DNA from: Candidatus Methylomicrobium oryzae
Lineage (GTDB): Bacteria > Pseudomonadota > Gammaproteobacteria > Methylococcales > Methylomonadaceae
Direction: 5' to 3'
Length of the DNA stretch: 64,000 bases
Assembly (NCBI RefSeq): GCF_016745425.1
Contig: NZ_JAERVK010000022.1
Span: forward strand, 1 to 64,000
The translations under genes and the position numbers were made by a program. A model generated the notes under the pieces. The model saw only the letters and a list, made by a program, of their open reading frames with translations. It was not told where the DNA came from and did no database searches. This document shows, in pieces, positions 31,476-40,918 of this stretch (positions are counted from its first letter, which is position 1; each line of letters starts with the position of its first letter).

Positions 31476-32608
31476 AGAGTACCCATTTTTTCATGCGCAG
31501 TGGCGTACTGATAGCGCTATTGTTCGCCTCCAGTGCTTATGCCGAAGCCCAAGAGCATTCGGCGCATGGGGGGCATACGATAGGCAACGGTATGAATACG
31601 ATGACGGTCAGCCCGGAACGTCTGCAATCGATCGGCGTCAAGTTCGAGGAAGCCCATCGACACGCCGTCAACAAAACGATCCGCACGGTCGGTCGCGTCG
31701 AAACGGATGAGCGCCGGTTGGCGCGCGTGAATATCAAACTGGAAGGCTGGATCGATCAGCTTTATGTGAATACGACCGGGCAGAAAGTCAAAAAAGGCCA
31801 GCTGTTGTTCACTCTGTACAGTCCGGAGCTCGTCGCCACCCAGGAAGAATATCTGTTGGCAGTGCGCGCCGCGAAGACATTAGGAACCAGTGAATTTCCC
31901 GAGGTCGCGGAAGGGGCGCGCAGCATCCTCGAGGTGTCGCGCCGCCGCCTTCAGTTGTGGGATATCGCCGATTATCACATCCGGGATCTGGAACGCACCG
32001 GCAAGGTCTTGAAGACCTTGCCTTTCCATGCCCCCTTAAGCGGCACCGTGATTGAAAAAACGGCGGTGGCCGGCATGCGGGTGATGCCCGGCGATATGCT
32101 GTACACGATTGCCGATTTGTCGAAAATCTGGGTGTTGGCCGACATCTACGAATACGAATTGCCGCTGATCCAGACCGGTCAAACCGCACAGGTTAGCCTG
32201 TCTTACGCCCCGCAAACGGTCTTTACCGGGCGTATTGCTTTCGTTTATCCGACCGTCGATCCTGAGACCCGTACTGCCAAGGTCCGTTTCGAACTGGACA
32301 ATCCGAAGGAGTTGTTGAAGCCAGGCATGTATGCCAATGTCGAACTTGCCGTGCCGCTCGGGGAACGGCTGGCCGTTTCGAAGGATGCGGTGCTGGAATC
32401 CGGCGAACGCCAAATCATTTTCATCCACCATGGCGACGGCCAGCTGGAGTGGCGCAACGTCAAGATCGGACTGCGCGGCGGCGATTGGGTCGAAATCGTC
32501 GAGGGCCTGCAGGAAGGCGAACACATCGTCACTTCGGCGAACTTCCTGCTCGATTCCGAGAGTCAGTTAAAGTCGGCGGTCGGCGGCATGGCGGGGATGA
32601 AACACTGA
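31472..32608 (+). CDS. periplasmic adaptor, CusB-like
   Basis: 378 residues: signal peptide, a His-rich segment EAQEHSAHGGHTIGNGMNTM just after it, then the membrane-fusion fold (GRVETDERRLARVNIKLEGW; KKGQLLFTLYSPELVATQEE; FHAPLSGTVIEKTAVAGMRV). The order lipoyl, hairpin, beta-barrel is normal. Met and His at the mature N-terminus resemble the metal-binding Met sites of CusB. It links the outer-membrane channel to the RND pump. Confidence 0.88.
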   Translation: MKSTHFFMRSGVLIALLFASSAYAEAQEHSAHGGHTIGNGMNTMTVSPERLQSIGVKFEEAHRHAVNKTIRTVGRVETDERRLARVNIKLEGWIDQLYVNTTGQKVKKGQLLFTLYSPELVATQEEYLLAVRAAKTLGTSEFPEVAEGARSILEVSRRRLQLWDIADYHIRDLERTGKVLKTLPFHAPLSGTVIEKTAVAGMRVMPGDMLYTIADLSKIWVLADIYEYELPLIQTGQTAQVSLSYAPQTVFTGRIAFVYPTVDPETRTAKVRFELDNPKELLKPGMYANVELAVPLGERLAVSKDAVLESGERQIIFIHHGDGQLEWRNVKIGLRGGDWVEIVEGLQEGEHIVTSANFLLDSESQLKSAVGGMAGMKH

Positions 32609-32686
32609 ATTTTCTCATAAAATACAGCAGACTTGACGATGAGTCTGAATACAAACTGAGCCATTACAATCACCTGGAGTCATCCC

Positions 32687-33007
32687 ATGAGTTCCTGCTG
32701 CCACGATCCCACCGAACCGCCCAGAGCCGATCCCCGCGACGTACTTCGGGAACAAGAGCATTATGATAACCTGGTCCGCGATCTTTTCACCGGCGACCCG
32801 GAAAGAGTCCTGCTCCGGTTGTTGAACGAATCCAATGCCTACCTTCGGGAACTGGCGGCGCTCAGGGCGCATTACCCTTCTGTGCGACTGCAGGCGATCG
32901 CGCTGTTGAATGCCAAAAGCTTGGCGACGCTGGAACGCCTCTGTGAAAAGGAAGCGGATACCGCGTTCGGCGAAGCGGCTCGGCAACGGATCGAGCAGCT
33001 GAAATAA
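32687..33007 (+). CDS. hypothetical protein inside the efflux operon
   Basis: 106 residues with a CCH motif right at the start (MSSCCHDPTEPPRADPRDVL) and two helical repeats of HEAT-like character (LLRLLNESNAYLRELAALRA; PSVRLQAIALLNAKSLATLE). No signal peptide, so cytosolic. Being between the adaptor and the pump suggests a metal-linked role such as a cytosolic metallochaperone or assembly factor. That is inference. I do not recognise the family. Confidence 0.65.
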   Translation: MSSCCHDPTEPPRADPRDVLREQEHYDNLVRDLFTGDPERVLLRLLNESNAYLRELAALRAHYPSVRLQAIALLNAKSLATLERLCEKEADTAFGEAARQRIEQLK

Positions 33008-33020
33008 CGGAGAGGCCAGC

Positions 33021-36000
33021 ATGGTCGAAGCCATCATCGAATTCAGCGCTAAAAACCGCTTCATTGTGTTTCTGCTGGTTTTCGCGCTGGCGATGGGTGG
33101 ATTATGGGCATTCAAAAATACCCCGATCGACGCACTGCCGGACATTTCCGATACCCAGGTGATCATCTATACGCCCTGGATGGGACGTTCGCCGGACTTG
33201 GTCGAAGATCAGATTACCTATCCGATCGTGACCGCGTTGCTCTCCGCCCCGAACGTGACGGTGGTGCGCGGCTTTTCCGATTTCGGCTATTCGTATGTCT
33301 ATGTGCTGTTCAAAGACGGCACCGACATTTATTGGGCGCGCTCGCGGGTGCTCGAATACATGAACCAGTTGACCGGCAAGCTGCCGGAAGGCGTCGCGCC
33401 GCAGCTCGGTCCCGACGCGACGGCGGTGGGCTGGGTGTTCCAGTATGCGTTGGTGGATGAAAGCGGCACGCACAGCCTGGCCGAACTGCGCTCCTTTCAG
33501 GACTGGTATTTGCGGTACTGGCTGCGCGCGCTGGATGGGGTCGCCGAAGTGGCCAGCATCGGTGGCTTCGTGCGTCAATACCAGATCAACCTCGATCCGG
33601 CGAAAGTGTTGGGCTACAAGCTCGGCTTGGCCGAGATCATCGAGCGGATCCGGATGAACAATCTCGATGTCGGCGGCCGGATCGTCGAGTTTTCCGGGAT
33701 CGAATACATGATCCGGGGGCATGGCTATCTCAAAACGACTGCCGACATCGAGCAGATCGCGGTCGGCGTCAGTGCGAAAGGCACGCCGGTTCTGTTGCGC
33801 GATGTCGCGACGGTGACGCTCGGGCCGGACATGCGCCGGGGTATTGTCGAGCTCGATGGACAAGGCGAAACGGTCGGCGGGATCGTGGTGATGCGCTTCC
33901 AGGAAGATACCCCGCAGGTGATCGGAAGGATCAAGGCCAAGCTTAAAGAGATCGAGCCATCATTGCCGAAAGGCATCAAGATCATCACGACCTATGATCG
34001 CAGCGACCTGATCCGGGAAGCGATCGCGACCGGGCAGGAAAATCTGCTCGAAGAATTGATCGTGGTCAGCGTGTTGATCATCGGATTTCTGCTGCATTTC
34101 AGGTCCGCGTTGATTCCGATCATTACACTGCCCTTAGCGGTATTGATCGCGTTCATTCCGATGTATTTCATGGGTTTGAGCATGAACATCATGTCGATCG
34201 GCGGGATTATCGTCGCGGTCGGCGACATGGTCGATGCCTCGATCGTGATGGTCGACAACGCGCATCGGCGCCTCGAAGAGTGGGACAAAAACAGACATCA
34301 AGGTGATCGGAACCGGATTCTGATCGAATCGGCGAAGGAAGTCGGTCCGCCGATCTTCGCCTCGCTGTTGGTGATCGCGATTGCGTTCATGCCGGTGTTC
34401 ACGCTCGAAGCCCAGGAAGGCCGCCTGTTCAAGCCGTTGGCGTACACCAAGAACCTGTCGATTGCAGTCAGCGCCTTACTCGCGATTACGCTGATCCCGG
34501 CGCTGATGACGTATCTGATTCGGGGCCGCATTATCCCGGAGCAACGGCATCCGGTGACTCGGCTGTTACAGCGTCTGTACCGGCCGGTGCTCGGCTGGGC
34601 GCTTCGGCATCGGATCGCGGTGGTCGTGTTGACGATTGGCACGACCTTATCGATCATTCCGGCCTACTTGAAGTTGGGATCGGAGTTCATGCCGCCGTTG
34701 TATGAAGGCACGATCCTATACATGCCGACCACGTTTCCCGGCATTTCGGTGACCGAAGCCGGCAGGCTCCTGCAGCAGATGGACCGCAAGTTGAAGGCTT
34801 TTCCGGAAGTCGAGCGGGTCTTTGGCAAGGCCGGACGCGCCGAAACCTCGACCGACCCCGCGCCGTTCTCGATGATGGAAGTGGTCGTGCAACTGCAGCC
34901 GAAGGAGAAATGGCGGGCGGGCGTGACCTATGAGCAACTGATCGAAGAGATGGATCACGCCTTGCAGTTTCCGGGCGTAACCAATGCCTGGACCATGCCG
35001 ATCAAGGCCCGGGTCGATATGCTGACGACCGGGGTCCGGACGCCGGTCGGCGTCAAGATCTTCGGCCCGGACCTGAAAACGATCGAGTCGATCGGCAAAA
35101 GTATCGAAATGGTCGCGAAGGAGGTGCCCGGCACCCGCAGCGCCTATGCCGAGCGGGTCTCGGGGGGCTATTTCGTCGATTTCGACATCAAGCGCGAAGA
35201 GATCGCCCGCTACGGCCTGACCGTGATGGACGTCGGCCGGATCATCGAATCGGCGATCGGCGGCGAGAGCTTCACGACCACGATCGAGGGCCGCGAGCGC
35301 TATCCGGTGAATGTACGCTACCTGCGCGAAACCCGGGATGATATCGACAAGCTTGGGCGAATCCCGGTCGCGACGCCGGGCGGAGCGCAGGTGCCGATCG
35401 CGCAACTGGCCGACCTTAAACTGGTCTCGGGACCTGCGATGATCCGTGACGAGGACGGCATGCTGTCGGGTTATGTCTATGTCGACATGGGCGAGCGCGA
35501 CGTGGGCGGCTATGTCGAAGATCTAAAACGCGCGGTCAGCGAAAAGGTTGAGCTGCCGGCCGGTTATACCTTGGCTTGGTCGGGCCAGTACGAATTCATG
35601 CAGCGGGTACAGGAACGTTTGAAGATCTTCGTGCCGCTGACCTTGGGGATCATTTTTGTGTTGTTTTATTTCACCTTCAAGTCGGTCGCCGAAACGCTGC
35701 TGGTCATGCTCGGCGTGCCGTTTGCGCTGGTCGGTGGGATCGGGTATCTGGCGCTGCTCGGCTATAACATGAGCATCGCGGTCTGGGTCGGGTTGATCGC
35801 GTTGGCCGGGGTCGCGGCCGAAACCAGCGCGGTGATGCTGGCCTATCTGGATGAAGCCTGCAAGCGGCGGTCCGAAGCGGGCGCCTTGAAAACCCTGCCG
35901 GACCTGTTGGACGCGGTGGCCGAAGGGGCGATGGAACGGATCCGGCCGGTGTCGATGACCGCCTTGGCGAATATCCTCGGGCTGTTTCCGGTGATGTGGT

Positions 36001-36128
36001 CGAGCGGAGTCGGCGCCGATGTGATGAAGCGGCTGGCCGCGCCGATGGTCGGCGGCGTATTTTCGGCGATGCTGCTGACCTTAATCGTGATTCCGGTGCT
36101 CTATACGCTGATGCGGAGAATAGACTAA
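33021..36128 (+). CDS. heavy-metal RND efflux pump, CusA-like
   Basis: 1035 residues, normal length for HME-RND pumps. Transmembrane helix 4 reads VGDMVDASIVMVDNAH, the Cu/Ag-type (CusA) signature, not the CzcA-type DGAVV. The pore region shows EFMPPLYEGTILYMPTTFPG and WTMPIKARVDMLTTGVRTPV, where Met residues correspond to those binding Cu(I)/Ag(I) in CusA. The proton-relay aspartate is in GDMVDAS. It should export monovalent copper or silver with the adaptor and channel encoded upstream. Confidence 0.9.
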   Translation: MVEAIIEFSAKNRFIVFLLVFALAMGGLWAFKNTPIDALPDISDTQVIIYTPWMGRSPDLVEDQITYPIVTALLSAPNVTVVRGFSDFGYSYVYVLFKDGTDIYWARSRVLEYMNQLTGKLPEGVAPQLGPDATAVGWVFQYALVDESGTHSLAELRSFQDWYLRYWLRALDGVAEVASIGGFVRQYQINLDPAKVLGYKLGLAEIIERIRMNNLDVGGRIVEFSGIEYMIRGHGYLKTTADIEQIAVGVSAKGTPVLLRDVATVTLGPDMRRGIVELDGQGETVGGIVVMRFQEDTPQVIGRIKAKLKEIEPSLPKGIKIITTYDRSDLIREAIATGQENLLEELIVVSVLIIGFLLHFRSALIPIITLPLAVLIAFIPMYFMGLSMNIMSIGGIIVAVGDMVDASIVMVDNAHRRLEEWDKNRHQGDRNRILIESAKEVGPPIFASLLVIAIAFMPVFTLEAQEGRLFKPLAYTKNLSIAVSALLAITLIPALMTYLIRGRIIPEQRHPVTRLLQRLYRPVLGWALRHRIAVVVLTIGTTLSIIPAYLKLGSEFMPPLYEGTILYMPTTFPGISVTEAGRLLQQMDRKLKAFPEVERVFGKAGRAETSTDPAPFSMMEVVVQLQPKEKWRAGVTYEQLIEEMDHALQFPGVTNAWTMPIKARVDMLTTGVRTPVGVKIFGPDLKTIESIGKSIEMVAKEVPGTRSAYAERVSGGYFVDFDIKREEIARYGLTVMDVGRIIESAIGGESFTTTIEGRERYPVNVRYLRETRDDIDKLGRIPVATPGGAQVPIAQLADLKLVSGPAMIRDEDGMLSGYVYVDMGERDVGGYVEDLKRAVSEKVELPAGYTLAWSGQYEFMQRVQERLKIFVPLTLGIIFVLFYFTFKSVAETLLVMLGVPFALVGGIGYLALLGYNMSIAVWVGLIALAGVAAETSAVMLAYLDEACKRRSEAGALKTLPDLLDAVAEGAMERIRPVSMTALANILGLFPVMWSSGVGADVMKRLAAPMVGGVFSAMLLTLIVIPVLYTLMRRID

Positions 36129-36265
36129 CGAAACATTAAAAAATCATTCACTATTTCGAATAAAGCGATATTAGAATCTGATAATGTTGTTTTAGTCTAA
36201 ATCCTGAATTCGCTACCATCGTTTTTCATTTACGTTATCGGGAAAACGAGAGGGAGAGCGCTGTG

Positions 36266-37561
36266 ATGATTTTGAAACATGTCTGCCGAACCACCATAGC
36301 GCTGGCTATTTTAGGGGGTATGCCAGTTGTATCGGAAGCGACTAACGGCTATTTTGCGCACGGTTATGGTGCCCGCAGCAAAGCCCTGGCCGGGGCCAGC
36401 ACGGCGAGGCCGCTCGATGCGTTCGCGGCCGCGATCAATCCGGCCAGCATTGCCTATCTTGGCGACCGGCTGGATGCGGAAATCGAATTGTTCAGTCCGC
36501 GTCGCCACTATACGGTGGACGGCACGCCGACATTGGCGCCGGGCGCATTTCCACTCAATAACGGTACGGTCGAAAGCGACAGCGAGTGGTTTCCGGTGCC
36601 GGCGATTGGGGGAAATTACCGGATTGACGATCAGCAGGCGATTGGTCTGACCCTGTACGGGAATGGCGGTATGAATACCGATTATGTAGCGACGCCGAAT
36701 CCCTTATGTCCCTTCCCGGGCGGCAGCGGCACCTTCTGCGCGGGCACCACCGGGATCGATAAGGCCCAAGCGTTTATCGTGCCGAGCTATGCCCACACCT
36801 TCTGGGACGGTAAGTTATCGCTCGGTATCGCGCCGATCTTTGCGATCCAGCGTTTCAAGGCGCGCGGTTTGAGTTCATTCGCGCCGTTTTCGAGCGATCC
36901 CGAGCATCTGTCCAACCAGGGCTATGATTATTCTTTCGGGGGCGGCGTCCGGGTCGGCGGCTTGGCCGAATTGACGCCGGGACTGCGATTCGGAGCCTCC
37001 TACAAAAGCCGCATCACCATGACCGAATTGGACGACTATGCGGGGCTGTTTGCGAATCAGGGCGAATTTGACATTCCCGAAAGCTTTAACTTCGGTCTGG
37101 CCTGGGATGTCACGGAGCAGATCACCACCAGCTTCGACGTCGAACATATCCGCTACAGCCAGATCGACTCGGTCGGCAACCCCATGCTTCCCAATCTGCT
37201 GACCAAGCGGCTGGGTGATTCAGGCGGGCCCGGTTTCGGCTGGAAGGACATGACCATTTTCAAGTTTGGCACTGAATGGCGGCCCAATACGGATTGGACC
37301 TTACGCGCCGGCTTGAGCTATGGCGAGCAGCCGATTCCAGAGTCTGAGGTATTATTTAATATCTTGGCGCCGGGCGTGCAGGAATGGCATTTGACCACCG
37401 GCTTTAGCCGCGCGATCGCCGACAAGGATGAAGTCAGCTTTGCGTTCATGTATTCGCCGAGCAATTCGGTCAAAGGGCCGAACCCTCTGAGTCCTAGCCA
37501 GAACATCGAACTGGAGATGGAGCAGTATTCTTTTCAGTTGGCCTGGTCCAGACACTTTTGA
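36266..37561 (+). CDS. FadL/TodX-type outer-membrane protein
   Basis: 431 residues from the ATG at 36266 (a GTG precedes it), with GAGGGAGAG upstream. Signal peptide MILKHVCRTTIALAILGG, then TNGYFAHGYGARSKALAGAS, the N-terminal hatch motif of FadL-family barrels. AAAINPASIAYLGDRLDAEI is the usual continuation, and the C-terminal FQLAWSRHF ends in an aromatic residue, as for a barrel protein. FadL proteins take up hydrophobic compounds. Why one follows the metal pump is unclear; it may belong to the next transcript. Confidence 0.85.
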   Translation: MILKHVCRTTIALAILGGMPVVSEATNGYFAHGYGARSKALAGASTARPLDAFAAAINPASIAYLGDRLDAEIELFSPRRHYTVDGTPTLAPGAFPLNNGTVESDSEWFPVPAIGGNYRIDDQQAIGLTLYGNGGMNTDYVATPNPLCPFPGGSGTFCAGTTGIDKAQAFIVPSYAHTFWDGKLSLGIAPIFAIQRFKARGLSSFAPFSSDPEHLSNQGYDYSFGGGVRVGGLAELTPGLRFGASYKSRITMTELDDYAGLFANQGEFDIPESFNFGLAWDVTEQITTSFDVEHIRYSQIDSVGNPMLPNLLTKRLGDSGGPGFGWKDMTIFKFGTEWRPNTDWTLRAGLSYGEQPIPESEVLFNILAPGVQEWHLTTGFSRAIADKDEVSFAFMYSPSNSVKGPNPLSPSQNIELEMEQYSFQLAWSRHF

Positions 37562-37579
37562 TTCATCAGAGCATAATTT

Positions 37580-38011
37580 ATGAGCCACTTTACGCCTTAT
37601 TCGGCGCTGGCAGGCGGATTATTGATCGGCCTTGCTAGCGCCCTGTTTTTATTCCTGAACGGGCGGCGTGCCGGTATTTCCGGGATTGTGGGGGGCTTGT
37701 TATCGCCCGAATGTCCTGATCCGGTCTGGCGGCTGTGTTTTTTGGCAGGGCTTTTGCTGGGGCCGCTCTGGATCAGCAAGACTGACTGGCTGCCCGTTAA
37801 CATCGAAGTCAACGGTTCGTTACCTTTAATGGCGCTCGCGGGGCTGCTGGTAGGTTACGGTACGAGTCTCGGCAGCGGCTGCACCAGTGGTCATGGCATT
37901 TGCGGTCTGGCGCGGTTTTCGCTACGGTCGCTGGCGGCCACCTTGACCTTTATGCTCAGTGCCGGCATGACCGTTTACATTGTGCGTCATCTGCTCGGCG
38001 CCGGGGAGTGA
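37580..38011 (+). CDS. YeeE/YedE family membrane protein, part A
   Basis: 143 residues, four hydrophobic helices. Motifs LNGRRAGISGIVGGLLSPE and YGTSLGSGCTSGHGICGLAR are diagnostic of the YeeE/YedE (thiosulfate transporter/DUF395) family; the conserved Cys in SGCTSGHG binds or relays sulfur in TsuA. In the split form two small proteins make one transporter. The partner starts five bases after the stop. Confidence 0.85.
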   Translation: MSHFTPYSALAGGLLIGLASALFLFLNGRRAGISGIVGGLLSPECPDPVWRLCFLAGLLLGPLWISKTDWLPVNIEVNGSLPLMALAGLLVGYGTSLGSGCTSGHGICGLARFSLRSLAATLTFMLSAGMTVYIVRHLLGAGE

Positions 38012-38015
38012 GCGT

Positions 38016-38438
38016 ATGGCGGCCGCGCTATCTGCGTTACTCTGTGGGACTCTGTTCGGGCTGGGACTGTATGTCTCGCAAATGATCAATCCTGAAAAAG
38101 TGCTCGGTTTTCTGGATGTGGCCGGGGATTGGGATCCCAGTTTGCTACTGGTGATGACGGGCGCGCTCGCCACCTTGATACCGTTGCAATGGCTTATTTT
38201 GAAGCGCGTCAAGCCGATCTGCACGGACAATTTTCAAGCACCGCCGCCCAGCCGGATCGATAAGCGCTTGCTTACCGGCGCCACCCTGTTTGGAATCGGC
38301 TGGGGACTGGCGGGAATTTGTCCCGGTCCCGCCATTTCTGGACTGATCTATGGACTAAACGGAAGCTATGTATTTGTCGGGGCGATGTTTATAGGCATGT
38401 GGCTTTTTCATGTCCTGAATAGCTACCGTTCGTCATAA
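38016..38438 (+). CDS. YeeE/YedE family membrane protein, part B
   Basis: 140 residues from the ATG at 38016, after GGGGAG. LCGTLFGLGLYVSQMINPEK and GIGWGLAGICPGPAISGLIY are the second-half motifs (DUF6691-type). The Cys in GICPGPA is conserved. Pairs with the previous gene to form a sulfur-compound transporter. Confidence 0.85.
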   Translation: MAAALSALLCGTLFGLGLYVSQMINPEKVLGFLDVAGDWDPSLLLVMTGALATLIPLQWLILKRVKPICTDNFQAPPPSRIDKRLLTGATLFGIGWGLAGICPGPAISGLIYGLNGSYVFVGAMFIGMWLFHVLNSYRSS

Positions 38439-38669
38439 TGCTTCTCCATGTCAGAGTTTCTGATCATTTTAGGTCTATAAAGAGATTAATTAATCATTGC
38501 CCCATTCCCACCCGTATATCCCCGTTTTTGAGAGATAGGGATCAACGTTTCACCCTCAAAGTGACCTCCTGACAAACGCTCACTTTCGGTTATCCCTCCA
38601 ATTCTTATAACTCTCACTTGAAACTTATCTCTGAATAACTCATACTGCGGATGAGTTTTCGGAGGTGTT
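38439..38669. other. probable res region of the serine recombinase
   Basis: Intergenic DNA in front of the resolvase gene. It holds CCGTTTTTGAGA (38522-38533), the core of the 23-bp repeats at 22861 and 28914, the near inverted repeat ACTCATACTGCGGATGAGT (38638-38656), and a GGAGG ribosome binding site. Resolvases of this kind recombine at sites just upstream of their gene, so a crossover site is likely here. The exact core was not located. Confidence 0.45.
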
Positions 38670-39248
38670 ATGCTTGTCGGTTATGCCCGTGTTTCCACGC
38701 AAGACCAAAATCCAGATCTACAGCTTGACGCGCTGAAGGCGGCAGGCTGTGAAAAGCTATTTGTCGAAAAAGCCTCCGGTGCCCAGCGTGATCGTCCGGA
38801 GCTGTTGGCCGCGCTGGACTATCTCAGGGCAGGGGACAGCCTGGTAGTCTGGAAACTGGACCGTCTGGCCCGTTCGCTGAAGCAACTGATCGAAACGGTA
38901 GAGCTACTGGAAAGCCGGAGTATTGGGCTCCGTTCACTGACCGAAGCGATTGACACCACGACCGCTGGCGGCAAATTGGTGTTTCATGTGTTCGGTGCCC
39001 TGGCCGAATTTGAACGCTCGATCATCCGCGAACGCACCAAAGCCGGCCTAGAGGCTGCCCGTGCCCGAGGTAAAAAAGGGGGCCGTCCCCCGGCCTTGGA
39101 CGCGAAAGACCTCACAGCAGCCAAAGCGATGTTGTCCGATCCGGAGATTACAATGGAAGAGGTGGCCAAGCGGCTCAAGGTCGCTCCTTCTACTCTGTAC
39201 CGGCATATGCCAGGGGGCAGGGGAGGAATTATGGAGAACAGCCAATGA
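38670..39248 (+). CDS. serine recombinase, resolvase/invertase family
   Basis: 192 residues of the small serine recombinases (TnpR/Hin). The nucleophile is in VGYARVSTQDQNPDLQLDAL. RPELLAALDYLRAGDSLVVW and the E-helix FGALAEFERSIIRERTKAGL follow. The C-terminal HTH (EEVAKRLKVAPSTLYRHMPG) is complete. No transposase gene is present, so it is either a stand-alone resolvase or what is left of a Tn3-type transposon. Its stop overlaps the next gene. Confidence 0.9.
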   Translation: MLVGYARVSTQDQNPDLQLDALKAAGCEKLFVEKASGAQRDRPELLAALDYLRAGDSLVVWKLDRLARSLKQLIETVELLESRSIGLRSLTEAIDTTTAGGKLVFHVFGALAEFERSIIRERTKAGLEAARARGKKGGRPPALDAKDLTAAKAMLSDPEITMEEVAKRLKVAPSTLYRHMPGGRGGIMENSQ

Positions 39249-39520
39249 TTACACCGGTTGCCTATCTCGAAGCTCGAGATCCTACCCACAATGTCCACCG
39301 CGCTTATTCGATTGCTTATGGCCAGGATCTCTTTGGGAATTGGGTCGTCGAAACGACTTACGGACGAATTGGCGCCAAAGGACGGACTATCGTGACGGTA
39401 GTTAACAATGAAGAGGAAGCACTTAAGCATGTGCAAAAAGCGCTTAAGCGCCGCCAATCCGCGCCAAAGCGCATCGGCGTAGCCTATAAGATCCGTACCC
39501 TACGGGATTCAGATCAATGA
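39245..39520 (+). CDS. WGR-domain protein
   Basis: 91 residues forming one WGR domain: MITPVAYLEARDPTHNVHRA, then DLFGNWVVETTYGRIGAKGR. The W, G and R of the name are in NWVVETTYGRIG. WGR is a nucleic-acid-binding module of PARP-type and other proteins. The start overlaps the resolvase stop (ATGA), so they are coupled. A decayed copy of its first 30 codons lies at 42958-43050. Confidence 0.85.
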   Translation: MITPVAYLEARDPTHNVHRAYSIAYGQDLFGNWVVETTYGRIGAKGRTIVTVVNNEEEALKHVQKALKRRQSAPKRIGVAYKIRTLRDSDQ

Positions 39521-39560
39521 CCGAGCCCTCTCGGCGCTGCACATCCAGGATTCCCAGACC

Positions 39561-40646
39561 ATGATCTCTTCAAACATCCCTTCAGCGGTTGCCCAGGAAT
39601 TGGCTCCGCTTTTTAGCGAGATCGCCGCTATTATCCAGCAATCTAGGCAGCAGGTGCAGCTGGCCGTGAACAGTGCAATGGTGCACTGCTACTGGCATAT
39701 CGGCCGGCTCATTGTCGAACATGAACAGCAGGGGCAAGCCCGTGCGGCCTATGGCAAACGCCAACTGGAGGTGCTTTCCGAACAACTGACCCGGCAATTC
39801 GGCAAAGGCTTTGATGCCACCAACTTGCGCAATATGCGGCGCTTTTATTTGATGTTTCCGATTCGGGAGACGGTGTCTCTCGAATTGAGTTGGTCGCATT
39901 ACAATATCTTAGCGCGCGTCGAAAACACCAATGCCCGAAGCTGGTATCAACAGGAAGCGATTCAGCAGCACTGGAGTGTCCGCTCACTGGATCGGCAAAT
40001 CAGCAAGCTCTATTACGAGCGCCTACTGTCCAGCCAGGATAAAGCGGCGGTTCAGGCCGAAGCGGAACAAAAAATTGCCGAGATGGAACAACCGGCGTTG
40101 TCCGCCAAGGATTATCTCCGCGATCCTTATATCCTCGACTTCCTGAATCTGCCCAACCAACGGCTTTTGGAATCCGATCTGGAACAGGGCCTGCTCGACA
40201 ACCTGCAGGCCTTTTTGCTAGAACTCGGTAAAGGCTTCGCATTTGTGGCCCGGCAACAGCGCATTCGCACCGAAGATCAGGATTTTTACATCGACCTGGT
40301 GTTCTATCATTTCAAACTGAAATGCTTTTTACTGATCGACTTGAAGCTGGGCAAGCTGACCCACCAGGACGTCGGCCAGATGGACAGCTATGTTCGCATT
40401 TACGACCAACAGCAACGGGCTGCCGATGATAATCCCACGATCGGCCTGATCCTGTGCAGCCAGAAAAGCGAAGCGGTCGTGAAATATTCGGTGCTGACCG
40501 ACAGTGAACAGCTGTTTGCGGCCAAATACCTGCCTTACCTGCCAACCGAAGCAGAGCTAAAGCGCGAACTGGAAATGGATCGGCTCAAAGTGCAAGCGCA
40601 ATTGCTGAGTAAAACGGAGGAGGCAAAGCAAGGCCGTCAGGAATAG
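39561..40646 (+). CDS. YhcG/DUF1016 PD-(D/E)xK nuclease-like protein
   Basis: 361 residues. The N-terminal domain (VNSAMVHCYWHIGRLIVEHE; LRNMRRFYLMFPIRETVSLE) and the C-terminal PD-(D/E)xK-like domain (ALLLELGKGFAFVARQQRIR.., FYIDLVFYHFKLKCFLLIDL, KLGKLTHQDVGQMDSYVRIY) match the YhcG family. The visible catalytic line is D in YIDLVFYH and D.K in LIDLKLGK. These proteins often sit in defence islands and R-M loci; role unknown. It follows the WGR gene by 40 bp. Confidence 0.85.
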   Translation: MISSNIPSAVAQELAPLFSEIAAIIQQSRQQVQLAVNSAMVHCYWHIGRLIVEHEQQGQARAAYGKRQLEVLSEQLTRQFGKGFDATNLRNMRRFYLMFPIRETVSLELSWSHYNILARVENTNARSWYQQEAIQQHWSVRSLDRQISKLYYERLLSSQDKAAVQAEAEQKIAEMEQPALSAKDYLRDPYILDFLNLPNQRLLESDLEQGLLDNLQAFLLELGKGFAFVARQQRIRTEDQDFYIDLVFYHFKLKCFLLIDLKLGKLTHQDVGQMDSYVRIYDQQQRAADDNPTIGLILCSQKSEAVVKYSVLTDSEQLFAAKYLPYLPTEAELKRELEMDRLKVQAQLLSKTEEAKQGRQE

Positions 40647-40918
40647 GGGGGAAAGAGTGGGTTGATAAAGAGGAGGCGGCGCAGTTGCTGGGCAGAAAAA
40701 GAATTCAGCATAGAATCCACTGTCGTATGAATCAGCCATTGGTAATGATAGTTTTATTGCAGAAGTCGATTTAATAGCATAGCTGCTGTTCGTCAATGAC
40801 AGTCGCAGCGTGCTAAAATGTTATGTGATCGGTGCGCACACAATAGAGGATAGCTATCCTAAAAAATAGCAAGCCGGCACAAGTTTGCGTCTGGACCAGT
40901 CTGAGAGTGCTGCACCGA

